The translations under genes and the position numbers were made by a program. Below, one piece after another: positions 16,961-26,366 of a stretch of 64,000 nucleotides of DNA; position 1 is the first letter of the stretch; each line of letters opens with the position of its first letter. Origin of the DNA: Obscuribacter phosphatis_A (lineage in GTDB: Bacteria > Cyanobacteriota > Vampirovibrionia > Obscuribacterales > Obscuribacteraceae); contig JAFLCK010000003.1 of assembly GCA_017303615.1 (NCBI GenBank), positions 62,001-126,000 on the forward strand, given 5' to 3'. The notes beneath the pieces were generated by a model. That model was not told where the DNA came from. It saw only the letters and a list, made by a program, of their open reading frames with translations, and searched no databases.

Positions 16961-18124
16961 CTAGAGAGCAGTAACCATTTGTCTACCCAAATTGACCTTG
17001 AGCAGTTCACTGGTACCATCAAGTAGCTGGCTTACTTTGGCATCACGCATCAGCTTCTCGACCGGATACTCTTTCGAGAAACCATAGCCGCCATAAACCT
17101 GCACGGCATCTGTGGTCACTCTCATAACCATATCTTGGGCAAAGGCCTTGGCACAAACAGCTTCTGCTATACAGAGCTGACCCAAACCTTGATCTGCCAG
17201 CTGTGCAGCCTGATAGACCAAAAGACGCGCTGCCTCTATATCTTTTGCCATGTCGGCGAGCATAAATGAGATACCCTGAAAACTAGAGATTGGCGCTCCA
17301 AAAGTATGTCTTTCTTTTGAGTAAGTAAGCGCATGTTCGAGCGCTGCTCTGGCTATACCAACCATAGAAGCGGCGATCAAGGGGAAGTTCTTCACTAGAC
17401 TTGCGGCGAAAATCTTCTCACACTGACCAGGTGTACCAAGCACATTGGCTTTATCAACCATTACTTCTTCTAGACGAGCCGGTGCAATAAACTGAGACTT
17501 GCGCCCAAGCATCTCTAGGGGTGGGGCAAATTCCAAACCATCTTCACCGGCTGGTACGACGAAATAAAGACCACCGGAGCTACCTGTGGCATCATTGCTC
17601 TCTCGACGGTCTTCGTAGGCTTTGAATATATACCAGGCGGCACCAGGGACGCCACCATTCATAACAGCACCATGCTTACCGCTCAAGAAGTATTCATCGC
17701 CGTCTTTGCGATAAAAAACCTTGCCGCCGCTCAGGCCGCTCTCACCTTCCATGGCATAGCCGCAGAGCTGCGGAGAGTCCATCAGGGGTGAAAGCAAAGC
17801 TTTCTTCTGCTCTTCTGTGCCACCCTCTAAGACATAGCGCTGAGCCGCTTCAGAGGCAGCCAACAAACCAGCCAAGCCGGCCTCGCCCCAGGCCAACTCT
17901 TCGGCAATCACTGTGGTTTCTAGACAACCGAGTCCTAGACCGCCGCAAGATTCGGGCAAAGCCATATTGAGCAAGCCGGCTTCCCAGGCGGCTGCCACCA
18001 ACTCCTCAGGATAGTGTTGAGACTCTTTGTGTTCGCCACCAGCCTCTCTCAAATTCCTTTCAGCGAAATCTCTGGCCAGCTTTTGATACTCCAAAATTTC
18101 AGGCGAAAGTTTGTGACAGAGCAT
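16961..18124 (-). CDS. acyl-CoA dehydrogenase family protein (catalytic Glu replaced by Asp)
   Basis: 387 residues with the full acyl-CoA dehydrogenase layout: N-terminal helical domain, middle beta domain with CGYAMEGESGLSGGKV, and C-terminal helices with RHTFGAPISSFQGI, VYGGYGFSKEYPVEKLMRDAK and DGTSELLKVNLGRQ. It oxidises acyl-CoA to enoyl-CoA with FAD and hands electrons to ETF; etfB/etfA are 11 kb away in this window. At the position where most members have the catalytic base in YEGTSE, this protein reads LLDGTSE (Asp369). ATG start with GGGAGA upstream. Substrate unknown; the replacement could slow or alter activity. Confidence 0.88.
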   Translation of the reverse strand: MLCHKLSPEILEYQKLARDFAERNLREAGGEHKESQHYPEELVAAAWEAGLLNMALPESCGGLGLGCLETTVIAEELAWGEAGLAGLLAASEAAQRYVLEGGTEEQKKALLSPLMDSPQLCGYAMEGESGLSGGKVFYRKDGDEYFLSGKHGAVMNGGVPGAAWYIFKAYEDRRESNDATGSSGGLYFVVPAGEDGLEFAPPLEMLGRKSQFIAPARLEEVMVDKANVLGTPGQCEKIFAASLVKNFPLIAASMVGIARAALEHALTYSKERHTFGAPISSFQGISFMLADMAKDIEAARLLVYQAAQLADQGLGQLCIAEAVCAKAFAQDMVMRVTTDAVQVYGGYGFSKEYPVEKLMRDAKVSQLLDGTSELLKVNLGRQMVTAL

Positions 18125-18396
18125 TTGAACATCTCCCGGGTCGGCAATTAGACTCTTATTATGTCAGAGGTTATAGAGCAGGCGACCACCGCTTGACAGC
18201 CATCCCCATCGTGGGAACCATCATCAAGACTATGCGTCTGCCGATTAGTCGGGAATTTAGAGCGAAAACCCATCTCATCTTGAAGCAAATTTAAATTTCT
18301 ACTAACGCTGATGCCGCTCCAGTCGAGGCTTTCACCCCTTGACCATTAAGCGCAAAACAAGGCATCATTACACTGTCAAGAAGACCGGACCAAAAA

Positions 18397-19068
18397 ATGA
18401 CCTTAGTCGCCCCATCGATACTATCAGCCGACTTTGCCCGCCTGGGCGAAGAAGTAGCGGCGGTGGAGAAGGCAGGGGCGGACTGGATTCACGTCGATGT
18501 CATGGACGGACATTTCGTGCCCAACCTCACTATCGGCGCACCGGTGGTGAAAGCGCTAAACGCTGTCACCGACTTACCTTTAGATGTGCACCTCATGATC
18601 GAAGATCCGGATCGATATCTTTCCGATTTTGCCGATGCCGGCGCCGATTACATCACCGTGCATCAAGAAGCTTGCCGTCATTTGCAAAGAACCCTCTCTC
18701 ACATTAGAACTCTCGGCAAGAAAGCAGGGGTAGCGCTCAACCCCGCCACCAGCGAAGAAACCCTACATTATGTGTTGGACGACATTGATCTTGTTTTGGT
18801 AATGTCGGTCAACCCCGGCTTTGGTGGACAAAAGTTTTTACCGGCAGTAGTGCAGAAAGTGGCTAAACTGAGAGCAATGTTCAAGCAGCATAGCGATAGA
18901 CATGTGCATATTTCTGTCGACGGTGGTATCAATCGCGATACTGCCAAACAAGTCATCGAAGCCGGTGCAGATGTTTTGGTGGCCGGCAATTACATTTATA
19001 AAGCGAAAGATTTGAACGAAGCCGTACAGAGCTTAAAAATGGAACCATCCAGAGTAAATGGCAAATGA
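18397..19068 (+). CDS. rpe: ribulose-phosphate 3-epimerase
   Basis: 223 residues, TIM barrel. HVDVMDGHFVPNLTIGAPVV, LDVHLMIEDPD, VMSVNPGFGGQKFLP and VDGGI hold the metal-binding His/Asp pairs and the phosphate loop. It interconverts ribulose-5-P and xylulose-5-P in the pentose phosphate pathway. The TGA stop is directly followed by the ribosome site of the TPR-like gene, so the two are translationally linked. Confidence 0.96.
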   Translation: MTLVAPSILSADFARLGEEVAAVEKAGADWIHVDVMDGHFVPNLTIGAPVVKALNAVTDLPLDVHLMIEDPDRYLSDFADAGADYITVHQEACRHLQRTLSHIRTLGKKAGVALNPATSEETLHYVLDDIDLVLVMSVNPGFGGQKFLPAVVQKVAKLRAMFKQHSDRHVHISVDGGINRDTAKQVIEAGADVLVAGNYIYKAKDLNEAVQSLKMEPSRVNGK

Positions 19069-19079
19069 GGAGAATAAAC

Positions 19080-19646
19080 GTGAATAGACTTTCTCTAGTT
19101 GGCGCAGCAGCGGTAGTTATCGCAGCTACAGCTGGACTTGCAGTAAACGCCAACGAAGTCGATCAAGAATTTATCGTCGATACCAGCCCCATTGGCAAAA
19201 GCACCCATGGCGTGGTCACCTCCGATCAATTCCTCGAACTGGGTGTGCCCACTGCCAACAGCCTGCGCATTGAAGGCGAACAGTCTTTGCGCATGGGCAA
19301 ACTAGACAGAGCCATAATGGTGCTGCAACGCTCGGTGGAAATGGCGCCGATGGATATGGATGGTCGCATCTTGTATGCCGAAGCCCTCGAGAAGAAACTA
19401 ATTAAGCAGAAAGAAAAAAGAGACCCCGCCCTCTATAACTTCGTGGTCAAGCAATGGCTCTTTGTGGCAAAGAACGCTGAGTTTGCCGACCAAGGCATGC
19501 AAGGCTTCCAGCATCTCTACAAAATTGCCGGTACCGTGCCTAAGAAATTCGAGAAAGAAAAGAAATATCTAGAGCGGGTTTTGATCAGAGAAGACGGTAC
19601 CGAGAAGGTGATTCTCGGCAAGAAACCGACTCCAGCCAATCTCTAA
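19080..19646 (+). CDS. exported TPR-like protein
   Basis: About 188 residues. An N-terminal hydrophobic segment (LSLVGAAAVVIAATAGLAV, about 4-22) ends in a likely cleavage site near VNANE. Then a single recognisable TPR-like unit (SLRIEGEQSLRMGKLDRAIM and VLQRSVEMAPMDMDGRILYA) and a Lys-rich helical C-terminus. Periplasmic scaffold or envelope role is inference. GTG at 19080 is chosen because AGGAGA sits 6 nt before it, overlapping the rpe stop; an ATG at 19065 overlaps the rpe stop but has no ribosome site. Confidence 0.7.
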   Translation: MNRLSLVGAAAVVIAATAGLAVNANEVDQEFIVDTSPIGKSTHGVVTSDQFLELGVPTANSLRIEGEQSLRMGKLDRAIMVLQRSVEMAPMDMDGRILYAEALEKKLIKQKEKRDPALYNFVVKQWLFVAKNAEFADQGMQGFQHLYKIAGTVPKKFEKEKKYLERVLIREDGTEKVILGKKPTPANL

Positions 19647-19654
19647 ACCAACCC

Positions 19655-20122
19655 CTAAGTCTTCTTGGACAATTTTCGAACAAGCCATCTGCCAATTTTA
19701 ATGAGCAGGTGGCTTGTTCCATAAAGGGCGCAAGCACCGCCAATGACCATCCAGGCCCAAGGACTATGCCAATCAATAAGATGGTCGAGCATGGGCAATG
19801 CTTCGGGTGGAAACGGCTCGCGAGGCAGAAAGGCGAGAATGAGCAGAAAGAAACCAATAGCAGCATTCAAAACGCCGAAGCTTAGTGTTAACCACCAGCG
19901 GTGCCAGAGCCAGAGCAAAGGCAGGAAGCCTAACAAGAGTAAGCTATCTGGAATAAAGATCATCGCCCCAGGCTTGATGACAAAAGCAAGGACTATACTT
20001 GCCACCCAGAGCAGCGTAGAAATAATAGTTGCCCATAGTCCGCGCCTGGACTTTCGAGAGGCTGTATCAGGGGCTGCCTCTGCTTGCAAATCTCTTTCCT
20101 TTTCATTATCCAGCGGTTGCAT
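19655..20122 (-). CDS. four-helix integral membrane protein of unknown function
   Basis: 155 residues. About 27 polar residues, then four hydrophobic helices (about 30-50, 54-74, 77-98, 121-142) and a short basic end (WLVRKLSKKT). No family recognised. It lies 3 nt downstream of the TOPRIM gene on the same strand, so it is very likely cotranscribed. Small four-helix proteins next to nuclease-like genes occur in some defence or toxin systems, but nothing here proves that. Confidence 0.65.
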   Translation of the reverse strand: MQPLDNEKERDLQAEAAPDTASRKSRRGLWATIISTLLWVASIVLAFVIKPGAMIFIPDSLLLLGFLPLLWLWHRWWLTLSFGVLNAAIGFFLLILAFLPREPFPPEALPMLDHLIDWHSPWAWMVIGGACALYGTSHLLIKIGRWLVRKLSKKT

Positions 20123-20125
20123 CTT

Positions 20126-21343
20126 TCAATTAGTACTCTTTCTCTCACTCAGACCCTTTAGAAAGATCAAAAATTCCTGCACAAAGAGCGGCACATCGTT
20201 AGAGCTGCGCAAAGAGTGCCTCGCCACTTGGGCAAACTCCAACTTGTCAAAGTCACCCAGCCCCCTTTCTCTGAAAAGCCTTGCCAGGTAGACTTTGCGT
20301 GGACCTTCCCGAGGCATAGAAAAGGGCATTTGCGAGAGCACTTGCCCATGCAGTTGCAGCTGCTCATTGAGGGCATAAAGCAAAAACTCATAGCTGAAGC
20401 AGTCTTCCAATTCGCCGCCTTCGACAACCTTAAGATGATCGATGTCCCTGAGAGACTCCTCGATGATAGCAATTTCGTCCACGGCATCTTCATCGAGCAA
20501 TGCCACCACCGGCAGTGAGACAAGCTCGCGCAAAAGCAGAAAGCGCTTCACCACTTGTTTGGCGCCACCACTCGATATCAGAGAAACACCCAAATCGTCG
20601 AGGCGAAAACCGAGTTTCTCGGCAGCGCCGGGCAGAAAGATAAACTCTGAATTGCCTTCGACAAGCAAAATCAGTCGCGGCGCCAGACGCGGCGATAGAG
20701 TATCGGCAAGCTTGATCAAGCCCTGAGCCAGACTTACGCTTGCAACCTTAGCAGAGACAGTAAGACTTTGACCGGAAAGTTCAGTTTCGCAAGCAGCCAA
20801 CAAATCGCTAATAGGCTCGTTCAAACCTTCTATCAAGCCTGCTATCAAGCCTTCTTGAGTAGGTTCACTATGCCCCAAAGAAAATTCGCGCCAATTGGGG
20901 CAAGCCAATAACCTAAACTGCAACCAAGCAAGCATTTTTTGACGCAGTGCGGGCGAAGCTTGCGGCTTTAGAAGCTCCACGAGTCTTTCAGTCAGGGGCA
21001 AAAGAGCGGCAAGCTCAGAGTCAGCGTCATCATAATTTTTGGGACTGAGCGGCTCGATGGCAAGCAAGTTGAATGCCGAGTCTTTATAGATACGAAAATC
21101 AAGCAAGGACAAAACGAGATTGGCTAAAACCACAGTCATATCGAACTTTCTGCAGTGCATTGCACCATAAAGCCTGGCAAAATGCAAAGGTGAAAAAGCT
21201 GATGCTTTTTCTTTAGTTTGGGGCATCTTGCGCAAAACCTGCTTGCGCACTTGGGCAAGTCGACTGAGTGGCTCTTCAATTGTTAGAGACTTGAGGCATG
21301 CTGAAATTCTCTCTGCGGTCGAGAGCGAAATTAGATTTTCCAT
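20126..21343 (-). CDS. OLD-like TOPRIM domain protein without ATPase domain
   Basis: 405 residues. Residues about 222-330 match a TOPRIM domain of the OLD/RecF-associated type: LILLVEGNSEFIFLP with the catalytic Glu229, GVSLISSGGAKQVVKRF, and VVALLDEDA with the metal-binding Asp284/Asp286. Classical OLD nucleases carry an N-terminal ABC ATPase; here residues 1-220 are helical and show no Walker A or signature motif. The protein could be a nuclease that uses a separate partner, or a signalling phosphotransfer domain. ATG start. Divergent from the MATE gene; paired with the membrane protein downstream. Confidence 0.7.
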   Translation of the reverse strand: MENLISLSTAERISACLKSLTIEEPLSRLAQVRKQVLRKMPQTKEKASAFSPLHFARLYGAMHCRKFDMTVVLANLVLSLLDFRIYKDSAFNLLAIEPLSPKNYDDADSELAALLPLTERLVELLKPQASPALRQKMLAWLQFRLLACPNWREFSLGHSEPTQEGLIAGLIEGLNEPISDLLAACETELSGQSLTVSAKVASVSLAQGLIKLADTLSPRLAPRLILLVEGNSEFIFLPGAAEKLGFRLDDLGVSLISSGGAKQVVKRFLLLRELVSLPVVALLDEDAVDEIAIIEESLRDIDHLKVVEGGELEDCFSYEFLLYALNEQLQLHGQVLSQMPFSMPREGPRKVYLARLFRERGLGDFDKLEFAQVARHSLRSSNDVPLFVQEFLIFLKGLSERKSTN

Positions 21344-21480
21344 TAAACAGTCAAACTTCGTAATTTACCCTTCCCTTTTATGTCGTCTTGCGTGTAGTCT
21401 AATAAATTCCTCGCCAAATTATAAGAGGCGAGCAATATCCCCACGATTAGGGTAAAGCACCAAAGTGACGGTGAAAAACC

Positions 21481-22869
21481 ATGTCATCCCTGATAGACGA
21501 GAAAGAGCGCAAGCTCTCGGCAGACGAAATCATCGTTGCCGGGTCTACCTGGGCGGCCATCTGGCATATGAGCTGGCCGATGCTTATACAGATGCTAATT
21601 GTCTCGGCAGCAAGCTTTGCCGATGTCTGGGTAGCCGGTAAGCTAGGCTCAGACACACAAGCTGCCATAGGTATATGCAACCAGATCTGGTTCATGATGT
21701 TGCTCATGACCGTAGCTCTATCCTCTGGAGCGATGGCTCTGATCAGCCGCTTCTGGGGAGCCCGCGACTACAAACAAGCAGAAGTGGCAGGAAGACAGTC
21801 TCTCCTCTTCGGCATAATCTTCGGCGTGCTCTCGACCCTAGCCGGTTTGCTTGCCACAAAACCGCTGCTGGCCATGTCGGGAGTCACTCCTGCTGTGCAA
21901 GAACTGGGCTGGAAGTTCCTTTCAGTGGATCTGCTCTCACAGTTGCCTTTCACCATAGTCTGGACGGCACATTCAATGTTCAGGGCAATCGGCAATAGCC
22001 GTGTGCCTATGTTGAACTGGCTGGCTATGGCCGTGGTCATCATCACGCTTGACCTAGTTCTAGCACTAAAATGTCAGTTGGGCATCGCCGGTATAGGCTG
22101 GGCCTGGCTTGGTGGCGGTTTGGTCGGTACAGCGCTCAACTTGTATCTACTTTCAAAATCAGATCTGAAAGAGTCTCTCAATCTATTTAAAGATTTCGAG
22201 TTAGCTCCCACCATAGACTGGATGAAGCGCATCTTGAATATAGGTATACCTACTTGTGTGCAAGATTTGGCCTGGGTCTTGGGCAATTTCGCCCTTTACG
22301 GAATTTTCTCACTGACCAGTAATCCAACTAGCTCGGAAGCAGCTTGGACAATCGGCTTTAGACTAGAAGAGATGCTCTGTACCTTGCCTTTGCACGCCAT
22401 AGGCTGCTCTCTGGGCACAGTCGTCGGTCAAAACCTTGGCGCCGGGCGACCCGATAGAGCAGAGAAAGCAGGCTGGCAAGCAAATACAGCCAGTCTGCTC
22501 ATCGAGATACCAACTTGTATATTGATGTTCATTTTTGCCGAAGCTATCGCTGCAAAAATGTCCAACGATGCACAGGTAGTAAAACTCACCGCTGACTATC
22601 TAAGAATAGTAGGGCTCTGCCAGCCTCTTGTGGCTTCATGGATTGTACTGTTTGGAGCGATGACCGGAGCCGGGTATACAAAATGGCCCATGTGGGTCGG
22701 TATATTCTGCCTGACTGTAGTGAGACTGCCTTTGGCTTATATATTGGTCAGTCAGTACAAAATGGGAGCCCAAGGAATCTGGGTTGCCCTGGCCGCATCG
22801 GCATCACTGGTGGGAATCATGGCCATCCTCCGCTTCCGTTCAGGAGCCTGGAAAAATCAAGAGGTCTAA
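21481..22869 (+). CDS. MATE-family multidrug/metabolite exporter
   Basis: 462 residues, twelve predicted membrane helices in two homologous halves. WHMSWPMLIQMLIVSAASFA begins the first half and LNIGIPTCVQDLAWVLGNF the second, as in NorM/DinF-like transporters, which export cationic compounds in exchange for Na+ or H+. Substrate unknown. ATG start, weak ribosome site. A perfect inverted repeat begins at its stop codon and likely terminates the transcript. Confidence 0.92.
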   Translation: MSSLIDEKERKLSADEIIVAGSTWAAIWHMSWPMLIQMLIVSAASFADVWVAGKLGSDTQAAIGICNQIWFMMLLMTVALSSGAMALISRFWGARDYKQAEVAGRQSLLFGIIFGVLSTLAGLLATKPLLAMSGVTPAVQELGWKFLSVDLLSQLPFTIVWTAHSMFRAIGNSRVPMLNWLAMAVVIITLDLVLALKCQLGIAGIGWAWLGGGLVGTALNLYLLSKSDLKESLNLFKDFELAPTIDWMKRILNIGIPTCVQDLAWVLGNFALYGIFSLTSNPTSSEAAWTIGFRLEEMLCTLPLHAIGCSLGTVVGQNLGAGRPDRAEKAGWQANTASLLIEIPTCILMFIFAEAIAAKMSNDAQVVKLTADYLRIVGLCQPLVASWIVLFGAMTGAGYTKWPMWVGIFCLTVVRLPLAYILVSQYKMGAQGIWVALAASASLVGIMAILRFRSGAWKNQEV

Positions 22870-22904
22870 GAGTGCAAGAGCCAAAGAAATTCTCTTGCAC
22901 TCTT
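22868..22904 (+). terminator. 13-bp stem terminator after the MATE gene
   Basis: AAGAGTGCAAGAG (22868-22880) pairs perfectly with CTCTTGCACTCTT (22892-22904) across an 11-nt loop, starting inside the stop codon. The following sequence is T-rich (CTCTTAGATTAATT) but not a clean T-tract. Confidence 0.7.
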
Positions 22905-23003
22905 CTCTTAGATTAATTCGCTCCGACAAATTGAACTTTTTGGCTGTCAATTACGTCTTTAAAGCATAGCCACTATGCACAGTATCAAACGAAAGGAGGA
23001 TGC

Positions 23004-23516
23004 ATGCTCAAGCATCTTAAGTATCGCTTGCCTGTTTTCAGACTAATGATGGTCAAAGAAGCAAAAACAGGCACTCTACCCTCAATTAAATCAGCCCTCG
23101 ATGCAGCCGAATTATTCATGCCCCTTTGCTTTGCACCGGAAGAACATTTCGTCGCCCTGCATCTCAATTCGAAATATGAAGTAATCGGCTTACACGAGGT
23201 TTCTCACGGCACGCTTTCAGCGTCCTTGGTGCATCCCCGCGAAGTATTCAAGGCGGCACTAGTTGCCAACAGTTACGCCATAATCGTTTGTCACAATCAT
23301 CCCTCTGGAGCTCGCCTGAGCGCTTCCAGAGAAGATATTGCCACCACACGTATGCTCATCGACGCCGGCAAGATCCTTGGCATATCAGTGATTGACCATC
23401 TGATTGTCGGTCCGCAACCGGGGCTCGTAGACAAGAAAAATAAGAGTCGAGTCATTCCCCTATCGATTAGAGAGGAGCATCCAGAACTCTGGGAAAGGGA
23501 GTTAGAGCAAATTTAG
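23004..23516 (+). CDS. radC: RadC-like JAB/MPN domain protein
   Basis: 170 residues. The MPN+ metal site is intact: VCHNHPSGARLSASREDI (HxHPSGx7SxxD) with an upstream FVALHLNSKYEVIG strand and a terminal ISVIDHLIVG. The helix-hairpin-helix half of standard RadC (about 220 residues) is missing. RadC was linked to recombination repair, but its biochemical role is unsettled. Very strong ribosome site AAAGGAGG 5 nt before the ATG. Monocistronic-looking. Confidence 0.9.
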   Translation: MLKHLKYRLPVFRLMMVKEAKTGTLPSIKSALDAAELFMPLCFAPEEHFVALHLNSKYEVIGLHEVSHGTLSASLVHPREVFKAALVANSYAIIVCHNHPSGARLSASREDIATTRMLIDAGKILGISVIDHLIVGPQPGLVDKKNKSRVIPLSIREEHPELWERELEQI

Positions 23517-23592
23517 AATGAGAAACGGGCACTTTCTGAAAGCTAAAATGTCTTCTGTAAGAGGTAAGCAGCCGCAATAGCACTGGAAATTT

Positions 23593-24810
23593 ATGACCGA
23601 AAGACGAGAAACCTTAGCAGTTGCCGTGGGCAGCAAATTAATCGGAGGAGGAAACCCGGTCCTGGTGCAGTCCATGACCAATACCCCAACCGAAGACGCT
23701 GAGGCTACTTACAAGCAAATTGTAGAGTTGGCAAAAGCCGGCTCTGAAATAGTGCGAATTACGGTCAACACTAGAGAGGCGGCTAGAGCCGTCCCCAAAA
23801 TCGTTTCACTGTTAGAAAAGAACAACATGGATGTGCCACTGGTGGGTGATTTCCATTTCAACGGTCATTTGCTTCTCTCTGAATATAAAGACTGCGCCAA
23901 ACTGCTTGCCAAGTACCGCATCAATCCTGGCAATGTCGGTAGAGGCGAAAAACACGACGATAATTTCAAGCAGATGATCGACAGCGCCCTCACCTGGGAT
24001 AAACCCGTGCGTATCGGCGTCAACTGGGGATCACTAGATCAAGATCTGCTGGCTCAAATGATGGATGAAAACGCCGCCTCTAAAGAACCCAAAGATGCAC
24101 ATGAGGTCTTGATTGAAGCGATAGTGGAAAGTGCCGTTTCTTCTGCCCGCCTGGCCCAATCTTACGGCCTGGCTAAAGACAAGATTATTCTCAGCGCTAA
24201 AGTTTCAGAAGTGCCTGACCTGGTCACTGTTTATCGCAAGCTTGCCCAAAAAACATACCATGCTCTGCATTTAGGTCTCACCGAAGCGGGCATGGGCATG
24301 AAGGGCATGGTTTCCTCGGCTGCGGCGCTTTCTATCTTGCTCTTCGAAGGCATAGGCGACACCATTAGAGTGTCGCTGACGCCAAGCCCGGGAGCCCCCC
24401 GCATCGAAGAAGTACAAGTCTGCCAACAGATTTTGCAAAGCCTGGCAATACGATCTTTTAAGCCACAGGTGACCGCCTGTCCCGGTTGTGGACGCACAAC
24501 CAGCACAGTCTTTCAAGAACTAGCTCAAGATATCGAAAAGCATCTCACTTCAAAGAGAAGCGACTGGGAAAGAGATTACCCGGGAGTTGAAACCATGAAA
24601 GTTGCAGTCATGGGCTGTATAGTCAATGGTCCCGGTGAGTCTAAGCATGCCGACATAGGTATTTCTTTGCCGGGTACCGGCGAAGAACCAAGAGCGCCGG
24701 TCTATATAGATGGTCGTTATCACAGCACGCTATCTGGCGCCGGACTGGCCGAAGACTTCATCAAACTAGTCGAAGACTATGTTGCCACCAAATATGGAAA
24801 CCGCTCGTAA
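23593..24810 (+). CDS. ispG: 4-hydroxy-3-methylbut-2-enyl diphosphate synthase
   Basis: 405 residues. N-terminal TIM barrel (VQSMTNTPTEDAEATYKQI, then VPLVGDFHFNGH) and C-terminal ferredoxin-like domain with CPGCGRTTSTVFQELA and VMGCIVNGPGESKHADIG, which hold the three cysteines and the glutamate for the 4Fe-4S cluster. It performs the penultimate step of the MEP isoprenoid pathway. Stop and the next start share one base (TAATG). Confidence 0.96.
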   Translation: MTERRETLAVAVGSKLIGGGNPVLVQSMTNTPTEDAEATYKQIVELAKAGSEIVRITVNTREAARAVPKIVSLLEKNNMDVPLVGDFHFNGHLLLSEYKDCAKLLAKYRINPGNVGRGEKHDDNFKQMIDSALTWDKPVRIGVNWGSLDQDLLAQMMDENAASKEPKDAHEVLIEAIVESAVSSARLAQSYGLAKDKIILSAKVSEVPDLVTVYRKLAQKTYHALHLGLTEAGMGMKGMVSSAAALSILLFEGIGDTIRVSLTPSPGAPRIEEVQVCQQILQSLAIRSFKPQVTACPGCGRTTSTVFQELAQDIEKHLTSKRSDWERDYPGVETMKVAVMGCIVNGPGESKHADIGISLPGTGEEPRAPVYIDGRYHSTLSGAGLAEDFIKLVEDYVATKYGNRS

Positions 24811-26351
24811 TGACCATAAACAGAAAGAGAGCCCTGCTCAGCATACTGCCGGCCCTTGCCCTGCTCTTCTTTTGCCAAAGCAGTGCCCAGGCGAAAGTGA
24901 CGTTGGCGCGCATTTTCAGTGACGGCGCCGTCTTTCAGAAAGATAAACCAATCAATGTCTGGGGCGAAGCCCTGCCCGGCGAAGTCGTCACTGTCGATAT
25001 GGCCATAGGCAGAGCCCAAACCGTCGTCGACAAAAGCGGCAAGTTTTTGGTGACCCTACCGGCGATGTCATTCACCGAACCCCTGGAAATGACTATTACC
25101 GGCCAGAACAAAATAGTATTGAAGAATATTAGGCTAGGGCAGGTCTTTCTTGTCGCCGGTGACGGTATCATGCACGCCTCTCTGCAAGAAGAAGCAGCCC
25201 TAGAGAAGAAGTATGGCTCAGGCGAACTTGCGGAAGGCAATATAGAAATGCCTGACGGCATTAGGCTCTATAGACAACCGATCGCCCTCAGTCGCAACCC
25301 TGATACCATAGGCAATACCGGTGATGAACGCACCGGCACTAAGGGCTGGGTCAACATCAACAAAAATCAAGGCGAAGCTCTCAAGGCTTCAGCCATAGGT
25401 ATGATTTTGGCGAGAGAATTGAAACGAAATCTCAAAGAACCGATTGGCATAATTCAAGTAACCCTACCCGATACACCGCTTAGATCCTGGATTTCGGCGC
25501 AAAGCCTCGACAGTGTTCCGGAAGCGCGCTCCATCGCTCAGAAAAACATGCTCGATGAAGACATTTATAAAAGAGACTGGCAAGAATATATCAATAGAAC
25601 TGAGCTAGAAAAACTGCCCTCGAAAAACCTCAGCCAGATGACCTCGGCCGTGGCTAACGGCATGCTGGCGCCAATCACCCCCTATGGGCTCAAGGCAGTA
25701 ATCTTTGCCCAGGGTGAAAGCGATCTAGCGGCACCACTGCAGTATAAGACTCTTTTTCCTGTCTTTATTAAAGACTTGCGTCGCACTTTTGCCCAAGAAC
25801 AACTGCCGCTCTATTATGTGCAGTTGGGTGCACAGCCCACTGAAACAGCTGAGAAAGAGAACGCCAGCCAGTCCGCCAGCATCAGACATACCCAATTTAA
25901 AGCGCGCATTGCCCCCAAGAGCTATCTGATCGTCTCAAGCGACATCTGTCATGAAGATGAGAAGAGCGGCAGTATCTATATGAGCGCCGAAGATCTATCG
26001 AAGCGCATCGCCAACACCGCCCTTGCCACCCTCTTCAAGCAAGCAAAAGCCTATCTCTATCCTATAGTCGAGTACATAGAAGTAGAGGGCAATGCCGTCA
26101 AAGTAGTATTCAAAAATGCCGGACGGGGCTTGATGGCGAAAGGAAAACCACCGGTTAAGGGCTTTGCTTTAGCCGGCCATGATCATCAATTTTTCGAAGC
26201 CGAAGCAAAGATAGAAGGCAACACTGTTTTTCTAGAGTCTAAGTATGTTAGGCAGCCCAAGTTTGTCAGATACGGTTGGGGAAACAATCCTAAACTGACT
26301 CTATTTTCTTTAGACGGTTTGCCGGCGATGCCTTACACCAACGATCGCTAG
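24810..26351 (+). CDS. exported sialate O-acetylesterase-like protein lacking the nucleophile serine
   Basis: 513 residues with a signal peptide (cut after SAQA, about residue 28). The layout follows sialate O-acetylesterases: FSDGAVFQKDKPINVWGEAL, a jelly-roll-like domain, LGQVFLVAGDGIM, VIFAQGESD and a late SDICHEDEK. In active members the second-block motif reads GQSNM with the serine nucleophile; here the equivalent positions 117-121 read GDGIM, so Ser is Gly119. The QGES motif and the Asp/His region are kept. It may be a carbohydrate-binding pseudoenzyme or use another nucleophile. Translationally coupled to ispG, with no functional link evident. Confidence 0.75.
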   Translation: MTINRKRALLSILPALALLFFCQSSAQAKVTLARIFSDGAVFQKDKPINVWGEALPGEVVTVDMAIGRAQTVVDKSGKFLVTLPAMSFTEPLEMTITGQNKIVLKNIRLGQVFLVAGDGIMHASLQEEAALEKKYGSGELAEGNIEMPDGIRLYRQPIALSRNPDTIGNTGDERTGTKGWVNINKNQGEALKASAIGMILARELKRNLKEPIGIIQVTLPDTPLRSWISAQSLDSVPEARSIAQKNMLDEDIYKRDWQEYINRTELEKLPSKNLSQMTSAVANGMLAPITPYGLKAVIFAQGESDLAAPLQYKTLFPVFIKDLRRTFAQEQLPLYYVQLGAQPTETAEKENASQSASIRHTQFKARIAPKSYLIVSSDICHEDEKSGSIYMSAEDLSKRIANTALATLFKQAKAYLYPIVEYIEVEGNAVKVVFKNAGRGLMAKGKPPVKGFALAGHDHQFFEAEAKIEGNTVFLESKYVRQPKFVRYGWGNNPKLTLFSLDGLPAMPYTNDR

Positions 26352-26366
26352 TCTGTTTATTTCAAG

